From Aporrectodea caliginosa (lineage: Eukaryota > Annelida > Clitellata > Crassiclitellata > Lumbricidae), in assembly GCA_020284085.1 (NCBI GenBank), contig JACEVL010000078.1, positions 1,704,533 to 1,768,532 of the forward strand: 64,000 bases of DNA. The letters are read 5' to 3'. This document shows, piece by piece, positions 47,101 through 60,329 of the stretch. The position numbers and the translations under genes are program-made. Below the pieces are notes generated by a model, which saw only the letters and a list, made by a program, of their open reading frames with translations, had not been told where the DNA came from and ran no database searches. Each line of letters begins with the position of its first letter. Positions within the stretch are counted from its first letter, which is position 1.

Positions 47101-50100
47101 AGACCTTGCGGCGGTCGTTCATGTCGCATTTGTTACCAATTATCATCTTCTCGACATCTGAAGAGGCATGCTGCAGACAAACAGAATAAAACAGTCAGTA
47201 TAAAGAAACAGCAATATGTGTGTATGCGTGTGTGTGCATGTGTGTATCATGTCAAAGATATCAACAAGGCATGGTAGCCATCATTATAGCGCATCTGAGC
47301 ACCATACAACCCTCAAAGCATCTCTCAAAAGCACTACTTATACAACTACTTAACTTATCTAAACACATGCAACTTAATACAGAACCAAGGACTTCCAATA
47401 GCAACCCTAACAAAATGCAGTAGCTGTCTTGAAATGATTGATAAGAATGCTTTAAAGTTAAAAACACAGTCTGTGATCTAAATCCAGTTCAGAAGTCCCC
47501 ATCAGTTTGTAAGCAGTCATGCAGACAAAATGGTGGGCAAACGACGTGCGACAGATGGCTTTTAATGCAGAGAGCGTGCAGGTTTAACTCTCACCCACAA
47601 TGGCATGGTTTAGTTGGCTTACTCATCAATGTCTTAAATCTTAGCAAATCAACTGGATGACGTGCTATAAAAATGAATCATTTCCATCCACACTAAGGTC
47701 ATCCCATAACACTGAAACTTAAATTAACCTGCATCACTCATTAAATAATAATAATAATAATAATCTTCGTTTAATTTTTAAAACTCACAAGTATGCAGGA
47801 TGATCACAAGTTATTACAGGAGTCGAATTTAACTGTTTGGCAGCCACGCAAGGTGCCCATCACGTCCTACTGCTCATTTTTTTCAACACCACCTAGCGAA
47901 TGAAAAGGATGAGTCGACCTAAGGGAGGGTACCGCAAAGCGATCCCAGGTTCGTTGCCTCTACGTGCCAGAGTGTCCTACCATTACCCTAAACCCCTCCC
48001 CTGTTCAAGGAACTGTTTAATTCATTATATGGCTGCATTTGACATGCTTTTAATAGACCTCTTGAAGCAGAGAGCTGCACAAATGCACTTGTACATTATC
48101 TAACCTAACGACCTCTTTAGCACCATTACCATACCATGCAAGACTTCACATGATGGTTGCTTCCAATGAAGTCCTACTAAAAACCATAATCCGAAGGTGA
48201 AACTCGGTCAAAATTCCATAGGCAGGGAAACCAGAAATCAGGCTATGGTAGCTAATCTGATGCAGACAAACAGATAGATCTTTAAGTTTAGACCTAAATA
48301 ACATGCAACAACTGAAATTACACCCTGCACTGGCTTCCCATCAAGAATAGAATCAAGCTTAAGATACTTCTCCTATGGTGTGCCTCAGTGGTTGACATTG
48401 CACCGGCATATATCAGGGAGCTGTGTGTTCCAGTCTCACGTCAACCACGTTAGCGAATGTTGCTCTGCTGCAAGTGGAGATCAGCAGGTGCTACACTTCT
48501 TCACATCAACCACAGTCCACCCATCGTCACATGTATCAATGGACCTTCCTCTTCGCTGGTGCATTTAACTCTTCAGCAAACATCTTCAAATTATCTTAAA
48601 ACATACTTGTTTTGATCATTAGATAATCATGTGTTCATCGTCTCTGTGACGTATTTAAATGTGCTATATAAAGTGTCTTGATGCATACATACATACATAC
48701 ATTCTAAAAACTTCAGAGATGCAATCAACATCAGAAAACTTAATCTGAATGGTAAAAATCAAATGTTATCACCTCCTCGATGTTTCGAATCCAATTTCTG
48801 ATGTTGTCGAATGACTTCTCGTTCGTAATGTCATAAACCAAAATAATTCCCTGAATAAAAATGGAGAGCACAAAAAGTCAAGTTGTGCTTAAATGTAAAA
48901 GAAATTCTAACAGTTGTATCAAAGGAAGAATGGACGGCAAGAAAACAAAAGGAAGACCCCGACAGATGTCAATGGACTGGATATTGATAATAATAATAAT
49001 AATAATTACAACAATTTATATGGCACCGTAACTAGGCCAAGCCGTTACAAGGGCACCTTACAAAACAGCCAACAACAGCCAATTGAATTGATACAGCAAG
49101 CTGATGGAGCAGGAGTGGTACCATTGGATAGATGATTGCCCGAGGGCAGAGGACCTGATAAGAAACACAATAGGAGTGGCATTCAGATGTTTCTAAAATA
49201 TGCTTAAAGTGATATACATGAATTGATATATGATAAAAGACAAATCAGTCCTTTGAACTGTTTTCTGCCAGTGGCAACATAAATAAGCCTACATCAATGC
49301 TTGTCATGTGAATGTATAAACCTACTTAGAACTGAAAATCAGCTGTGGGCATATGAAGCATTAGCAACTTAATATTCTTTTTACCACAGCAGGGCAGGTG
49401 GCCAGTCCTCTCCCACGCAGTCTGATCCTCCAGCGTACATTCAAAGTGTACTATATATTTCAGCTGTGTTCACAAGGGGTGTGCAACAATGATTAGTGTG
49501 CTTGACTCTCAACTTATGTGTTGAGGATTCAAATCTTTTCCAGGATAAAAGATATTTTGAGATTTCTGTTCCAGTTCCATCCCTAGTGAAGTCAGTGAAC
49601 TCAGTCATAAAATGAGTACTGGTATAATGTGAAGATTAGAAGGCAAGGGTGAGGACATTCCACCTGCCATTGTAAGTAAAAAAGTAAGTAAGTATGTGCT
49701 TTATTGAATTGCCTGCAAATGCACTGCGGGAAAATTGACCTAAGAGTATTCAATCACAAAAATCATAATATGCAATTACAGAACTGTGATAGAGTACGGA
49801 TTAAGAAGAAAGATCAGCAGTAAAGTCAATTTAACAATATTCGTGTAAAAAACCACATCAGGTTAATGCGCTGAGGTTAAGAGTGAAGTTGTTAGCACTT
49901 GATAGTAATTGCTTAAGGGACTGCTCTGCTTCCTATTCTTCAGATGAGTCATAGTGAAGTCGATATTTTCAATTATCTTTCAGCCTTGGCGTGGATTTGA
50001 ACCCTCGACCTTGACAATTCAACATTCCAGCATTACTATGGTATATACAGGATTCATACAGCACCCTAAACAATCAAGAAAACCAGTTTCTGGAGAGCAA

Positions 50101-53100
50101 CTTTTATTTTAAACTTTGTCAAGTGATGAAATTTAGAGCTACGAAATAAATTTTCAATTTACCATGGCACCTCTGTAATAAGCCGTTGTAATTGTTCGAA
50201 ACCTTTCTTGGCCGGCAGTATCCCTATTTCCAGAAAAATTACAAACCTGTTCATGATAGTATTTAAATAGCACACTTCAAATATTACACACAAATAGCTA
50301 ACACTCTCTGAATGATAAAAACATCCAATAAACCACAAATCAATGTTCATGTATGTGCTTGGCAATGCAGTGTAGCAAAACCAGTTCCATAGAGAATTTT
50401 ACGTTATATGGGTAAGTGCACACACATGCTTTGCTTATGTACCAGAGTACAGACTCTAAACCACATTAAAATGCAAATTAGCGACCTACAACCTATGTAT
50501 CTAAACACACATATATACGTATATATATATATACACATATAATTATATACAATATAAAAATACTTCGTATGCATATAAACAAATGAACAACAACATTAAT
50601 TATGCATGTACGTAGATACTACGGCAAATCTATACCTCAGCACATAAATGCAGATATATACACATCAGGCGTCTCTCTCTGCAGTGCAATATGTCGCCAC
50701 ATGTAGGCAAATAAAGTCCTCGAGTACTCTAGCATAACATCTTCTTCAGAACACTTGGTTTCGTGGCTTCTTCAGCGTTTAACAGAACGGCTAACATGCC
50801 GGGAGAAGTGGTCATTCTGGCCTAGTACAATGTAAATATTCAGCATGCAGCCAACATTACCCAGATGTGTTTGAATATCAACAGCAAAGAAAGTGATTCA
50901 TGCAATGAATGTATATGTTTTCCTCCCACTTCATTTGGACATTTTCTCTGCCTATTGGGGGTGTTTTGCCAACAACAACTTGCTACTGAGCAGGAGCTAA
51001 TCTACTCTTAATCCAATAACAAACTTGGTTTGAATGCAGATTAAATCTATAAATCCAATTAGCCTGTCCATAGTTCACACGCAATGCACAACAGACCCTT
51101 GTACAGTCGGGAAATGTTGCACCAGAATGGAGAATTTCCCAAAGCAGGAGAAGTTCAATAGCAATTTCAGAGTTGACTTGAAATAGTCAAGACAGCTTGG
51201 ACATGACTGTGAAAATTCAATGTCACAATGAATTATGGAAAATATCACATACACACATATAGACATATACAGACACATGCAAACCAACACATAATACATA
51301 AACAATGCACATACTAGTTACAATGCTTTCTTTAGTTAAAATATTATATTAAACATTCACTGAAGGTTTTTGTTGCTACCCATGCTGTTTGTTAATAGGC
51401 AATACTGATTAAGCAGGACTATGATCCATTCTGACTCTTTCGTCAATAACTTGTTTACTTTTCGTTAAACTTCTATCCTGGTCATGCTTTGTGATCAGTA
51501 AACAAAGATGTTTAATACATGTTCTATATGAACATTCATTAAACTAATGAGAAGGCCTGAGGCCGGCAGACTGGTTGGCCTGTTGGGGAGTGTTGCCCTT
51601 AATAGCTGCAAACTGTCCCATTATCTGTTATTAAGTTGCAGCTGTGTCAACTTGAATATTTCCAATGAACAACTATTGATTGATTGATGAATAAACAGAA
51701 TTACAGAAATCCCAACCAAACAATGCCCTCAACATAGATCTAGCATCATCTACACAACTAAGCAGTGCCTTCAGTAGACCAAAAAAGTCCTATATAAATG
51801 TTTAGATACAAACTACATCACTGACACAATGCACATTCCAAGAAAAACTTCTGATTTAAACATCACAGTGCCTTCATTCATATTAAAACAAATCATACGG
51901 TAAACAGCACAGACAGACATACATAGCGGTACAGATACACACAAAAAAACAGATACACATAATGCACATAATTATTTTAAGCCACAAACATGCACACATA
52001 CTCATACAGACATATACAAACAGACAAACACAAGTGTGAGCTGACAATCACATGTTCAAACACAAACAGCCACAAACATCAACACACAAAACCATACACA
52101 AATACAAAACGAAACACAGAAACAGTTGTTCTGTAGGTTCACAAAGGTCATCCAGGAGAAAATGACAGAAAATCAATGTCAGAAATGGAATTAAGTTCAA
52201 TGGCTGAACAGCTGCCTCTTCTAAGACGTGCATTGCTCATCAGTTTCCTTAACATGTGAAGAGAGAAGAGCAATCCCTTAAGACAGCCAAGGGTATGAAG
52301 CATTAGTGACTTCATTTTCTTAGCCTCGGCATATGAGGGTGGATAACCAGTCCTCTTCCCATCGCCGTCTCACCTTCCCACCAACAATGTACCATGGTCA
52401 GTGTATCGGCGACAGACTCATTATAGCTGAGTTGGCTACGGGGTGCAAATGATACGAGCAGAAAGCTCAAACCAAATTTCTACCCTGGCAGCAATTTGAA
52501 CCCCAACCTCTCGATTGATAGTCTAGCCATGGACCTGGGTATAAGCACTCTTATACTGGGGTCCATGGTCTAGTACGCTAGCCATTACACTAGCAAGCAA
52601 CAAGACACTGGCCCAATTCCAAAACCCACAAACCAACTGGCTCAACACATTTATCAACCAACTCAAAACAGTTCTTCTCTCAGTCAGGAATATACATAGT
52701 GCCAGGTCATCATATCAAACAACGGAAAGAATCAATACTAAACCTATTTCAGCCCGAGCAGTTTGTTCTGCAACAGGCAATGTATAAGGTAGTGACAAAG
52801 CTGATTAGTGTCACCCTCCTCTTTTATCCAGGCTTGGCACTGGCACCGGCGCACCACCCAAGTATAGCAGTGGCAGAGTAGCATGGATACACTGACCATT
52901 GATACAATACATGTTACCTTTTGATGATGCTTTACAAATGGCAAATAAGTAAAATAATTCTGTAATGAATAATTCGAATATTTATAAACACCATGTATGC
53001 CGATCAGCTGAACAAGGAATCAGAGTCAAATTGATAACTGATAATCGCAGGCAAATGACAATTGATAATCGAAACTCGATATATATGTAGCTTTTGCCAT

Positions 53101-56100
53101 GTAGATTGTTTCAAAGATCCTTCGACTCTGGGACCAAATTGTTTAGGTGTCTGATGAAGGCAAATCACAATTGCGGGAGGAGGAATTGGGACTCTGCGTT
53201 TAAAATTTAATGGCCTTACTAGTGACAGGACAGGTCAAGACCAGGAAAACCCAGCTGCCATTTCATTTTACATATTGGGTATACATCAAGTTTTTAACAA
53301 TGCCTAAAACCAGGAAACACCCAAAAAGGCTAGGCTGCCCAATGCCCAGTGTATACAGAAATGTAAACAACTGTTACCATTACCTTTTGACCTTTAAACT
53401 GATATTTGTTATACGACCAGTCATTTATGTTTTTATAAAACAAGCTATACATTTGTGTAGTAATAATAATGACCTACACCAGTGCTACTCAAATTTTCGT
53501 CTGTGGCACGGTACCAGTCTCTGAGTGATTGTTTACTGGGCCGTGGAATGATAAGCTGAATAACAATTATGGTCATATTCAAATGAAATTCTAAATTGTT
53601 GAATACAGTGTATAACATAGGATATGAGAACATGACACAGTTTCATACAGAATAAACAGTTTTAAAATGCTACAGTCACAAAAGTATGGTTAGTAATATA
53701 ACAAACAGTAATAATAAACTTTAATATAACATCTATGTAAGCTGATGTTGAAAAGCACCGGTCCGTGGTAAGGCTGGTAAAGCAATTACAGGTCTGCAGC
53801 ATAAGAAAGTTTGAGAAGCCTTGACCAGTTGACCTACATAATAATAGCCATAACAGTATTATTATCCATGGTCTGCTTAGTACATTTAGGTAACATATAT
53901 ATATATAACAGTGCTTGTTCCATCTCACGAATAATATGTAGCCTAACAAATATTGAAGCTAATGGGGAACAACCAAGCCGCTCAAATGACGTCTTGTGGC
54001 TGAAGCTACACAGCTACCATATGGCAGGTATGTGAGGTTAGAAGGCTTCGTTGATAATAGTGCAAACAATTCCGTCAATGGCATAAACACAAATGGCCAT
54101 ACCAAAAAGCTATACACATATTTAGCAATTATGTAACAATGCCAATAATTTTTCAGTAGCAATATTTTGTCAAATTTCATTGGCAGTGAAATTTTGTGTC
54201 TCTTACTGAGCATTGGGCTGACGACCACACCAATAAACATTAACCAGATCACGGTCATTGCCTTATCATACATCAAGCTTAGTTTGCATCACCTATGCAA
54301 AACACTAGACGTAGGCCTATAAAGGTGAGACAATCACTCCATCACAGGATAAACACTTCAATCCAAATTATGAAGTAGTTGCATGTTATTATGCATGACA
54401 TGTAATGTGCTATGCTCGCCTGGTCACTTGCCAGTTGTTAAACGCTACTAGGGTGTAAAGAATTTAGCCTTGGTACTTGAATTAACTCTGAAGTGGTCCT
54501 AAACTACATGTCACTTCGTCATTGGATAAAATTAATACTTCAAGGTCGAACCTCAGATGTAAAAGAACTGCATTATGCTCCTGGGCATTTCTGCTCTGGA
54601 ATTCGCTACCCTAATCTTTGCATTCTGTGTTATCTTTCAGGTTTAAACTTGTGACTCATCTTTTTCACCTTACTTACCCACCATAACCCGATTCTCTGAT
54701 CTTTTTTAAAATATTCGTTTATTAATTCAAACTGACAAGTATGCTTTAATATTACATGATATAGTAGTAACTGAGGATAAGAAGTTTAACAGGAATGCTT
54801 AATAGCCCAAGTTTCTTAGCTTCCTCTTAAAAGCTGTGATAGTGTCCACTAAGACAGTACTATCATCCAAGACATTGCACAAGTTTACAACTCTTGCACT
54901 GACGACTTTCTGCCCTATTCTAAATGTTCCTTTCGGCTTCTTAAATAATTTATACCTTTTCCCTGAGTTTCCTTGCTTGGTGTTAATTCAAAGAACTTCT
55001 ACCACTGCACTGCTTCCTTCCCAGTGATAATCTTATGTGCTTCAATTAGATCTCCTCTGCTCCTCCTTCTCTCCAATGTTGTTAGTCCATACCTTTTCAA
55101 CCTTTCATCATAGCTCAAATTCTTGTAGCCTGGCTATGTATTATTTCCAGCTGCTTCAACAGTCGTAAACACAGTACAAAGTGCAGCGCTTTCTTTACTT
55201 CTTCTAGTAATTTGTCGGGAAAACAGGGGATTTCCCCCACAGGGGATATTTGTGAACTATTGTTAAATGCTTTGCATGGGATAGGCTAGCAATAATAACA
55301 AAACACATGCACTGAATGCTGAAAGGAGGATCCACTGTAACCTATCCACATCTATTGTTCCTGCTAAAAATTTCTCAAAGGTGCTCCTCACCAGACCAAG
55401 TCATTGTTAAGGTTCAGAACAATGTCAAGCTGAAGAAGTTCTATATTGGAAGACACCAGTTGACACATAGAGTCCAACCCACCATGAAATTCCATCTGTG
55501 CAATTGTTCATCAGATACTGCAATTCAGAGTCTACAGAATGCATCACTCATTCTATTCACTTAGTTTATGCTCTGACTAACCAAATAACTTAATTACTAA
55601 GTTATTGTATGCTTTAAGTGGTTTTAAAAAGGCTCAAGCAAAATTAACTAAATAAATATAATTACCAATTTAGAATTGTTTTAATAATACCTACCAGATC
55701 TGTAGTTTAATTCGTTTGCCATCCAGTTCTATCGTTCGTATTTTGAAGTCAATACCTAACAGAGAAAGGCACAATTTCTAATCAAATCTTAACACACCAA
55801 CTGACCTAGCTTTATTAGATAACTATACTCATCTATCAATTTTTCAGCCAAATATCTTGCACATCAACTTCTTTTTGACAAGCTATTTTGCCTCACATGC
55901 ATATTATGTAAACGCATACCAATTTATACCTGTATTTTTAGTTATACATATAAACATAATAAAATATTCATTCATGTTGCACATGCGTTTATTCAACAGC
56001 AACTGACACAAACTGATAACACTTGTAAAACTAACAATGACAAGAGACAATAATAATAACTATTATTATATAATTACTATTGTGAATATTATTTGGACTA

Positions 56101-56805
56101 TAGGGACACAATAACAAAGGCAAACCTTTGTGCAAGAGAACCTGCTTAATTATGTAATGTCATATGACAAAGTAATGCACGAAGTTCACCAACTATAATT
56201 GTCATTTACTAAAACAGCAAAATAGCAAGTAATTCAGTTTGTTTACTACGTAGTGTAACGCATAGAAAATCTAAGCACTCGACTGGGAAAGTTGAACATA
56301 ATAAAATTGACGGCAACTCCTGTTAACATAATTTACAACTGCTGTTCTACCTCAAACGAAAGCATATGAAATTAAGGCAAGCTTATAGAATCGGTGGGCT
56401 GAAGGATATAGTGCGTAAGTTTACTGGCGCCGTGAGTGTTGGTTAGGGTAAGGTAGGCGTCGTGAGGATAGGTTACGGTGAGGGTTAGGGTTAGTGTCGT
56501 CATTAGAAAACCTGGTACCGTCCGGCGTCCGTGCAGCATGGCCAAAGATACGGTATTATTCTTCAGCCCACGATACTATAAGTTTGCCCAAATTAATTCC
56601 AATAAACGTTCAAGTTAAGTGTATGTCATGCCATAATATTCAGCTGTTATGTTTTGTTTTTTAACGAACACTAAATCAAACCTATGGTAGATATGAAAGT
56701 GGAATTGTACGCGTCTTCAGAGAAGCGAAACAGAACGCACGTCTTTCCAACTCCGGAATCTCCGATTAGTAACAGTTTAAACAGATAGTCGTAAGTTTTC
56801 GCCAT
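44145..56805 (-). CDS. RAB8: Rab8 small GTPase, seven exons, 209 aa
   Basis: Exons on the - strand: 56682-56805, 55695-55755, 50163-50223, 48773-48850, 47081-47170, 44880-44996 and 44145-44243. All have GT-AG borders and consistent phase; total coding length is 630 nt. Nucleotide-binding motifs are intact: P-loop GDSGVGKT (15-22), switch I around [11 protein letters not shown] (36-46), WDTAGQE (62-68), GNKCD (120-124) and ETSAK (149-153). The start [18 protein letters not shown] is that of Rab8/10/13. The tail ([16 protein letters not shown]) ends in CVIL, a Rab8-type prenylation box rather than the CC of Rab10. The short 61-nt exons 2 and 3 fit the vertebrate Rab8 layout as I remember it. 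Rab8 drives Golgi-to-surface and ciliary membrane traffic. In the last exon the competing frame starting METELEE is wrong because only GAT|GGA keeps phase. Confidence 0.95.
45842..46914. mobile_element. Possible non-autonomous DNA element, ~1.07 kb, in Rab8 intron 5
   Basis: TTAGGGTGGTTC at the left and AACCACCCTAA at the right are inverted. The flanks are CATACA-rich on both sides, so a target duplication cannot be told from microsatellite. No transposase-like frame is seen. Confidence 0.4.
47740..48030 (-). mobile_element. SINE copy (same family as 56985-57290)
   Basis: The (AAT)n tail at 47745 is followed by blocks shared with 57000-57200: GGATGATCACA, GTTATTACAGGAGT, GCAGCCACGCAAGG, CCCATCACGTCCTAC and GGGAGGGTAC. 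On the - strand the right end has a box B-like CCTGGGATCGCTTTGCGG. Inserted in Rab8 intron 4. Confidence 0.7.
48330..48720 (+). pseudogene. CR1/L2-type LINE 3' end
   Basis: The frame reads [20 protein letters not shown] then [16 protein letters not shown], matching LHWLPI..RI.FKIL....GLAPAYI.ELC. It ends with [10 protein letters not shown] and a short 3' tail leading into (CATA)n near 48690-48710, as in L2-like elements. Frameshifts are present. Confidence 0.8.
48905..49170 (+). pseudogene. LINE RT C-terminal fragment
   Basis: It reads [22 protein letters not shown], then an (AAT)n run, and later [12 protein letters not shown]. The GRM.GKK..GRPRQM segment matches the element at 38078-38400 (EGKMEGRRTRGRPRQM). 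Located in Rab8 intron 3. Confidence 0.65.
49360..49700. mobile_element. SINE fragments
   Basis: 49360-49450 (ATATGAAGCATTAGCAACTT, CCAGTCCTCTCCCACGC) matches the 3' body at 52290-52390. A second unit at 49480-49700 has box B-like GAGGATTCAAATC and ends in (AAGT)n. Confidence 0.55.
49980..50050 (-). mobile_element. tRNA-like SINE head
   Basis: The - strand reads GGTCGAGGGTTCAAATCCAC GCC, a strong box B, with AGTAATGCTGGAATG upstream as a weak box A. No acceptor stem, so it is not a tRNA gene. Confidence 0.55.
50400..53100. other. Rab8 intron 2, right part of first half; SINE at 52290-52610 only
   Basis: AT-rich intron with (TA)n near 50515-50540 and CA/CATA-rich tracts at 51240-51300 and 51900-52090. 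Apart from the SINE I see no exon. Confidence 0.5.
52290..52610 (-). mobile_element. tRNA-derived SINE with duplicated anticodon-arm palindrome
   Basis: The - strand reads AGTGTAATGGCTAGCGTACT (box A region), then a near-perfect inverted repeat at 52523-52573 (CTAGACCATGGACCCCAGTA against its complement). Box B follows as GGTTGGGGTTCAAATTG, with GGGTAGAAATTTGG in the body. The 3' body matches 49360-49450. Confidence 0.7.
53479..53830. mobile_element. hAT MITE in Rab8 intron 2 with 8-bp TSD
   Basis: The left end is CCAGTGCTACTCAAATTTTC; near the right end AAGTTTGAGAAGCCTTG forms its inverse. GACCTACA is present at 53471-53478 and 53831-53838. The size (352 bp) and the CACCGGTCCG motif match the 30305-30645 family. 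Confidence 0.75.
54720..55210 (-). pseudogene. CR1-like LINE 3' end
   Basis: Translated pieces: [59 protein letters not shown] and [11 protein letters not shown]. This is the typical C-terminus (L.YEERLK.LGL.TLE.RR.RGDLI...KI..G) of CR1-like reverse transcriptases. At least one stop and one frameshift. It lies in Rab8 intron 2, same strand as the gene. Confidence 0.88.
56376..56589. mobile_element. MITE in Rab8 intron 1, 214 bp
   Basis: GGCAAGCTTATAGAATCG then GTGGGCTGAAG, and at the right (reversed) GGGCAAACTTATAGTATCG then TGGGCTGAAG, are inverted ends of ~30 bp. AAATTAA flanks both sides (56369-56375 and 56590-56596). The middle holds GGTTAGGGTTAG, resembling telomere repeats but only 1-2 units long. 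Confidence 0.75.
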
Positions 56806-56984
56806 TATCAAATGGTTTCGTTAAACTTTTCGTCAACTTTTAAAGACTTTATAATCGACTTCTTTATTAACATCAGTTATTGCCAACACTAACTAGGAAG
56901 TCGCTCAGTGCGACGTAAGTGGCCGGATATGTAGGTGTGGTGAACAGCCACGAGCGTATGACTATGATGGGCGTTCCACGAGCA

Positions 56985-57290
56985 TAATAATAATAATCTT
57001 TTGTTTAATATTTTCATTCTGACAATTACGCAGTATGATTACAAATCAGTATGAACGGATGATCACACGTTATTACAGGAGTTAAAATTTAACTGTATAC
57101 GGCAGCCATGCAAGGCGCCCATCACGTCCTACATCTCATTGTAGCCTACCAACGCGCCATCTCGCGAATGATAGGCTGAGTGGACCTTTTGGGAGGGTAC
57201 GGGAAGCAATCCCGCTACCTACTGTTCTTCACGCCAGTGATGTTACCACTACACATTGCCGGCTGAAGCTCCGCCCCAGACCCCACTGGG
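56985..57290 (-). mobile_element. tRNA-derived SINE with (ATT)n tail
   Basis: On the - strand a head with CAATGTGTAGTGGTAACATC (box A-like) and GCGGGATTGCTTCCCG (box B-like, 57200-57215) leads to a body shared with 47740-48030 and an (ATT)n tail at 56985-56998. It lies just upstream of Rab8. Confidence 0.7.
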
Positions 57291-57581
57291 GGAACTTACA
57301 GCGCTCCATCAAGCCCCTATAGGCCTATAGTCGTTGCGACATGGTGCACTTTTTGAGTTTATTTTTCTCAAGACAAGTAGGCCTATATATGTAGGCCTGG
57401 CAGAACAGGAAGACCTGTGTATGCCTGCCTCGTCTACCTATCTGGACATAATATTCAATATAATTATATAGGCTTAGACCAATCGTATCAGTTCGGCGTT
57501 CGCCAGCATTCGAAGAAATCTTAGTCTTAACACAGGCAGAGGCGGCGACGGCGGTGGCCAAGCATCACGAAATCGCAGCAA

Positions 57582-59354
57582 TCTCGTTAAGTGTCAGTAG
57601 CCAAAATTATTATTAGTCTAAACGCGTTCGTGGATGATTTATTGAAAATGTGCGAAAAAAATCAGAAATCAATGGTCGCGATCGAATCCTGCATAGTTAA
57701 ACAGCAATCGCCTAATGGCAAAGAACGTTATTAATTGTCTAGAAATAACGAGGGGCCTAGCTATTTTTTTAAATGTCGACTTCAGTTTAGAAAAGTTGCG
57801 ATTTGTTGTTGGGAATGATTGGGAGAGAATTAGGGGCCTATAAGTGTCATGTAAATCGATCTTCTCAGCGCCACAAACAATTAAGCTGCTTAATTCATGG
57901 ATAATCTCCGGTGCTTACAATCAATCAAGTCCACATGACATGCCGAGTGACTGAAGTCTGATGTAGGTGGATTCCGGAAGAGGAATCCAACCATAGCCAC
58001 TCTTATCCGTAGGCCTGAAGTCCTGTTATTTCGTGATGAGTCCGGTTGGTTAATTACTTTCTTTTGTTATACGCAAAATTGAAGATGTAGGCAAAGTGCA
58101 ACGTGGTAGGCATATAGGCCTACATAATTATTATAATTATGATATCGATGAATAATAATTAGGCCTATGCAAGAATGTGACGGCATTCATAGAAATGTGC
58201 AGGGGTGTTTTAACCCAATTAAAGCCCACAGATCTGTGTGATGTAATCCAATGTCTTCACCTTGTCTTGAGTGTGGGAGCTTCCCAAATTGTTTTTGATA
58301 GGTCTTAATTGGCCCCAACTTAATTCTTCAGCGCCAAATGCGTGTCTTCCAAAGGTATAAAGGCCTACGTGTATTTGTTCTCTCTCTGCACAGGCCTCTA
58401 AACTGCCGGTGAAAAGACACGGATTAAGACTGTTGATTGAATCACGTTATTACAGGATTCTCGTTAAGTGTCAGTAGCCAAAATTATTATTAGTCTAAAC
58501 GCGTTCGTGGATGATTTATTGAAAATGTGCGAAAAAATCAGAAATCGATCAATGTAACGGATCACGATCGAATCCTGCATAGTTAAACAGCAATCGCCTA
58601 ATGTCAAAGAACGTTATTAATTGTCTAGAAATAATGAGGGGCCTAGCTATTTTTTAAAATGTCGACTTCAGTTTAGAAAAGTTGCGATTTGTTGTTGGGA
58701 ATGATTGGTTCAGAGAATTAGGGGCAGATAATGTCATGTAAATCGATCTTCTCAGCGCCACAAACAAGACACTGTTGTTTCATGGATAATCTCCGGTAGG
58801 CTACTTACGTATCAATCAATCTCCAGTCATGACTTTGTGCCGATCGAGTGACTGAAGTCTGCAAGGGTGGATTTCGGAAGAGGAATCCAACCATAGCCAC
58901 TCTTATCCGCGGTTGAAGTCCTGTTATTTCGTGATGGTGTTATGGTTAATTACTTTCTTTTGTTATAGGCCTACCCAAAATTATAAATGCTGCAGTGCGC
59001 AGGTAGGCATCTAGGCCTACATAAATTCGATATCGATGATTAATAAAATTTGGAATATGCAAGAATGTGACGGCATTCATAGAAATGTGCAGGGGTGTTT
59101 TAACCCAATTAAAGCCCCACAGATCTGTGTGATGGAATCCAATGTCTTCACCTTGTCTTGAGTGTGGGAGCTTCCCAAATTGTTTTTGATAGGTCTTGGC
59201 CCCAACTTAATTCTTCAGCGCCAAATGCGTGTCTTCTAAAAGGTACGTCCTATCCTAGGTAACTACGTGTATTTGTTCTCTCTCTGCACAGATTAAACTG
59301 CCGGTGAAAAGACCGGATTAAGACTGTTGATTGAATCCTGTTATTACAGGATTC
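57582..59354. repeat. Tandem duplication, two ~880-bp copies
   Basis: Copy 1 (57582-58458) and copy 2 (58459-59354) begin TCTCGTTAAGTGTCAGTAGC and align along their length, both ending near GTTATTACAGGATTC. Long blocks are identical (for example ATTATTAGTCTAAACGCG and CTTCACCTTGTCTTGAGTG), separated by many small differences. No protein is conserved between the copies. Confidence 0.9.
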
Positions 59355-59439
59355 AACAGTCAAAAACGGATAAAGACTATAATATATATATATAGGGTGA
59401 CACGAAAGTTCGTTCACCGTTTTCAAAATGCGTTGATTA

Positions 59440-60329
59440 AGTAAATATGCATAATTGATTAGAATATAGAATCAGCTCCTGAAATTTGCTAATCGATTAG
59501 AATTAGAATTAGCAAAAGCTTCTAGCTAATCGATTAGAATTAGAATTATATAGCTAATCGATTAGCAATTAAATTAGATATCGATAGTTTGATACAATGT
59601 ATATATTTCCTTCATGAATTTGTCAAATTTTAATCAAAGCCAACAAGTTACTACAGCTAGTTTTGTAGCCTATTAAAATACATAAAGCTGCAGCTTATTA
59701 CAATGCCTAAATCTGTAGCTTGTTACAATACCTAATGTTGCACAACTGCTATATGTGAGAACACGCTACATACCGGCAGGCAACACCACATCGGTCAATA
59801 TGTGGCCTACATGCTGCAGGTTATTGATTATTGCTACTGCAAACTGGTCACTACCGGTATTGCATTTTGCAATTATCATATCTTGAATCAGTGCATCACT
59901 TAGCCTATTGCGCCTAGCTTTTACAACGTAGCCAGCAGAACTAAATACAAGTTCCATGGCAGCTGAGACTGCAGAAACACAGTGATGATTGAGACGAAGA
60001 ACATGAAAACGTGAAAGATTTTCAGTGTTACATGAGCAGAATGGACATAGAGCCATGACCAGATACTTCAAGTTTGAAACAGCCTTCAGATAAGTAAGTA
60101 AGTATATTCTCTCAAACTCAATATTACTAAACTCATTCTTAATGAGCGCGTTAATTTTCAGAACAGCTAATCGATCAGCTAATCGATTTTCGATTAGCAA
60201 TTAGCTGCAATTGCTAATCAATTAGAATTAGAATTAGCTTCAGATGACAGCTAATCGATTAGAATTAGAATTAGCTGTTTGTCTAATCGATTAGCTAATC
60301 GATTAGCATCTAATCGATTAGTTACACAT

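Noticed and set aside
56440..56500. Telomere-like GGTTAGGGTTAGGGTTAG
   Set aside because: Only one or two units, inside a MITE; not a telomere or large interstitial array.
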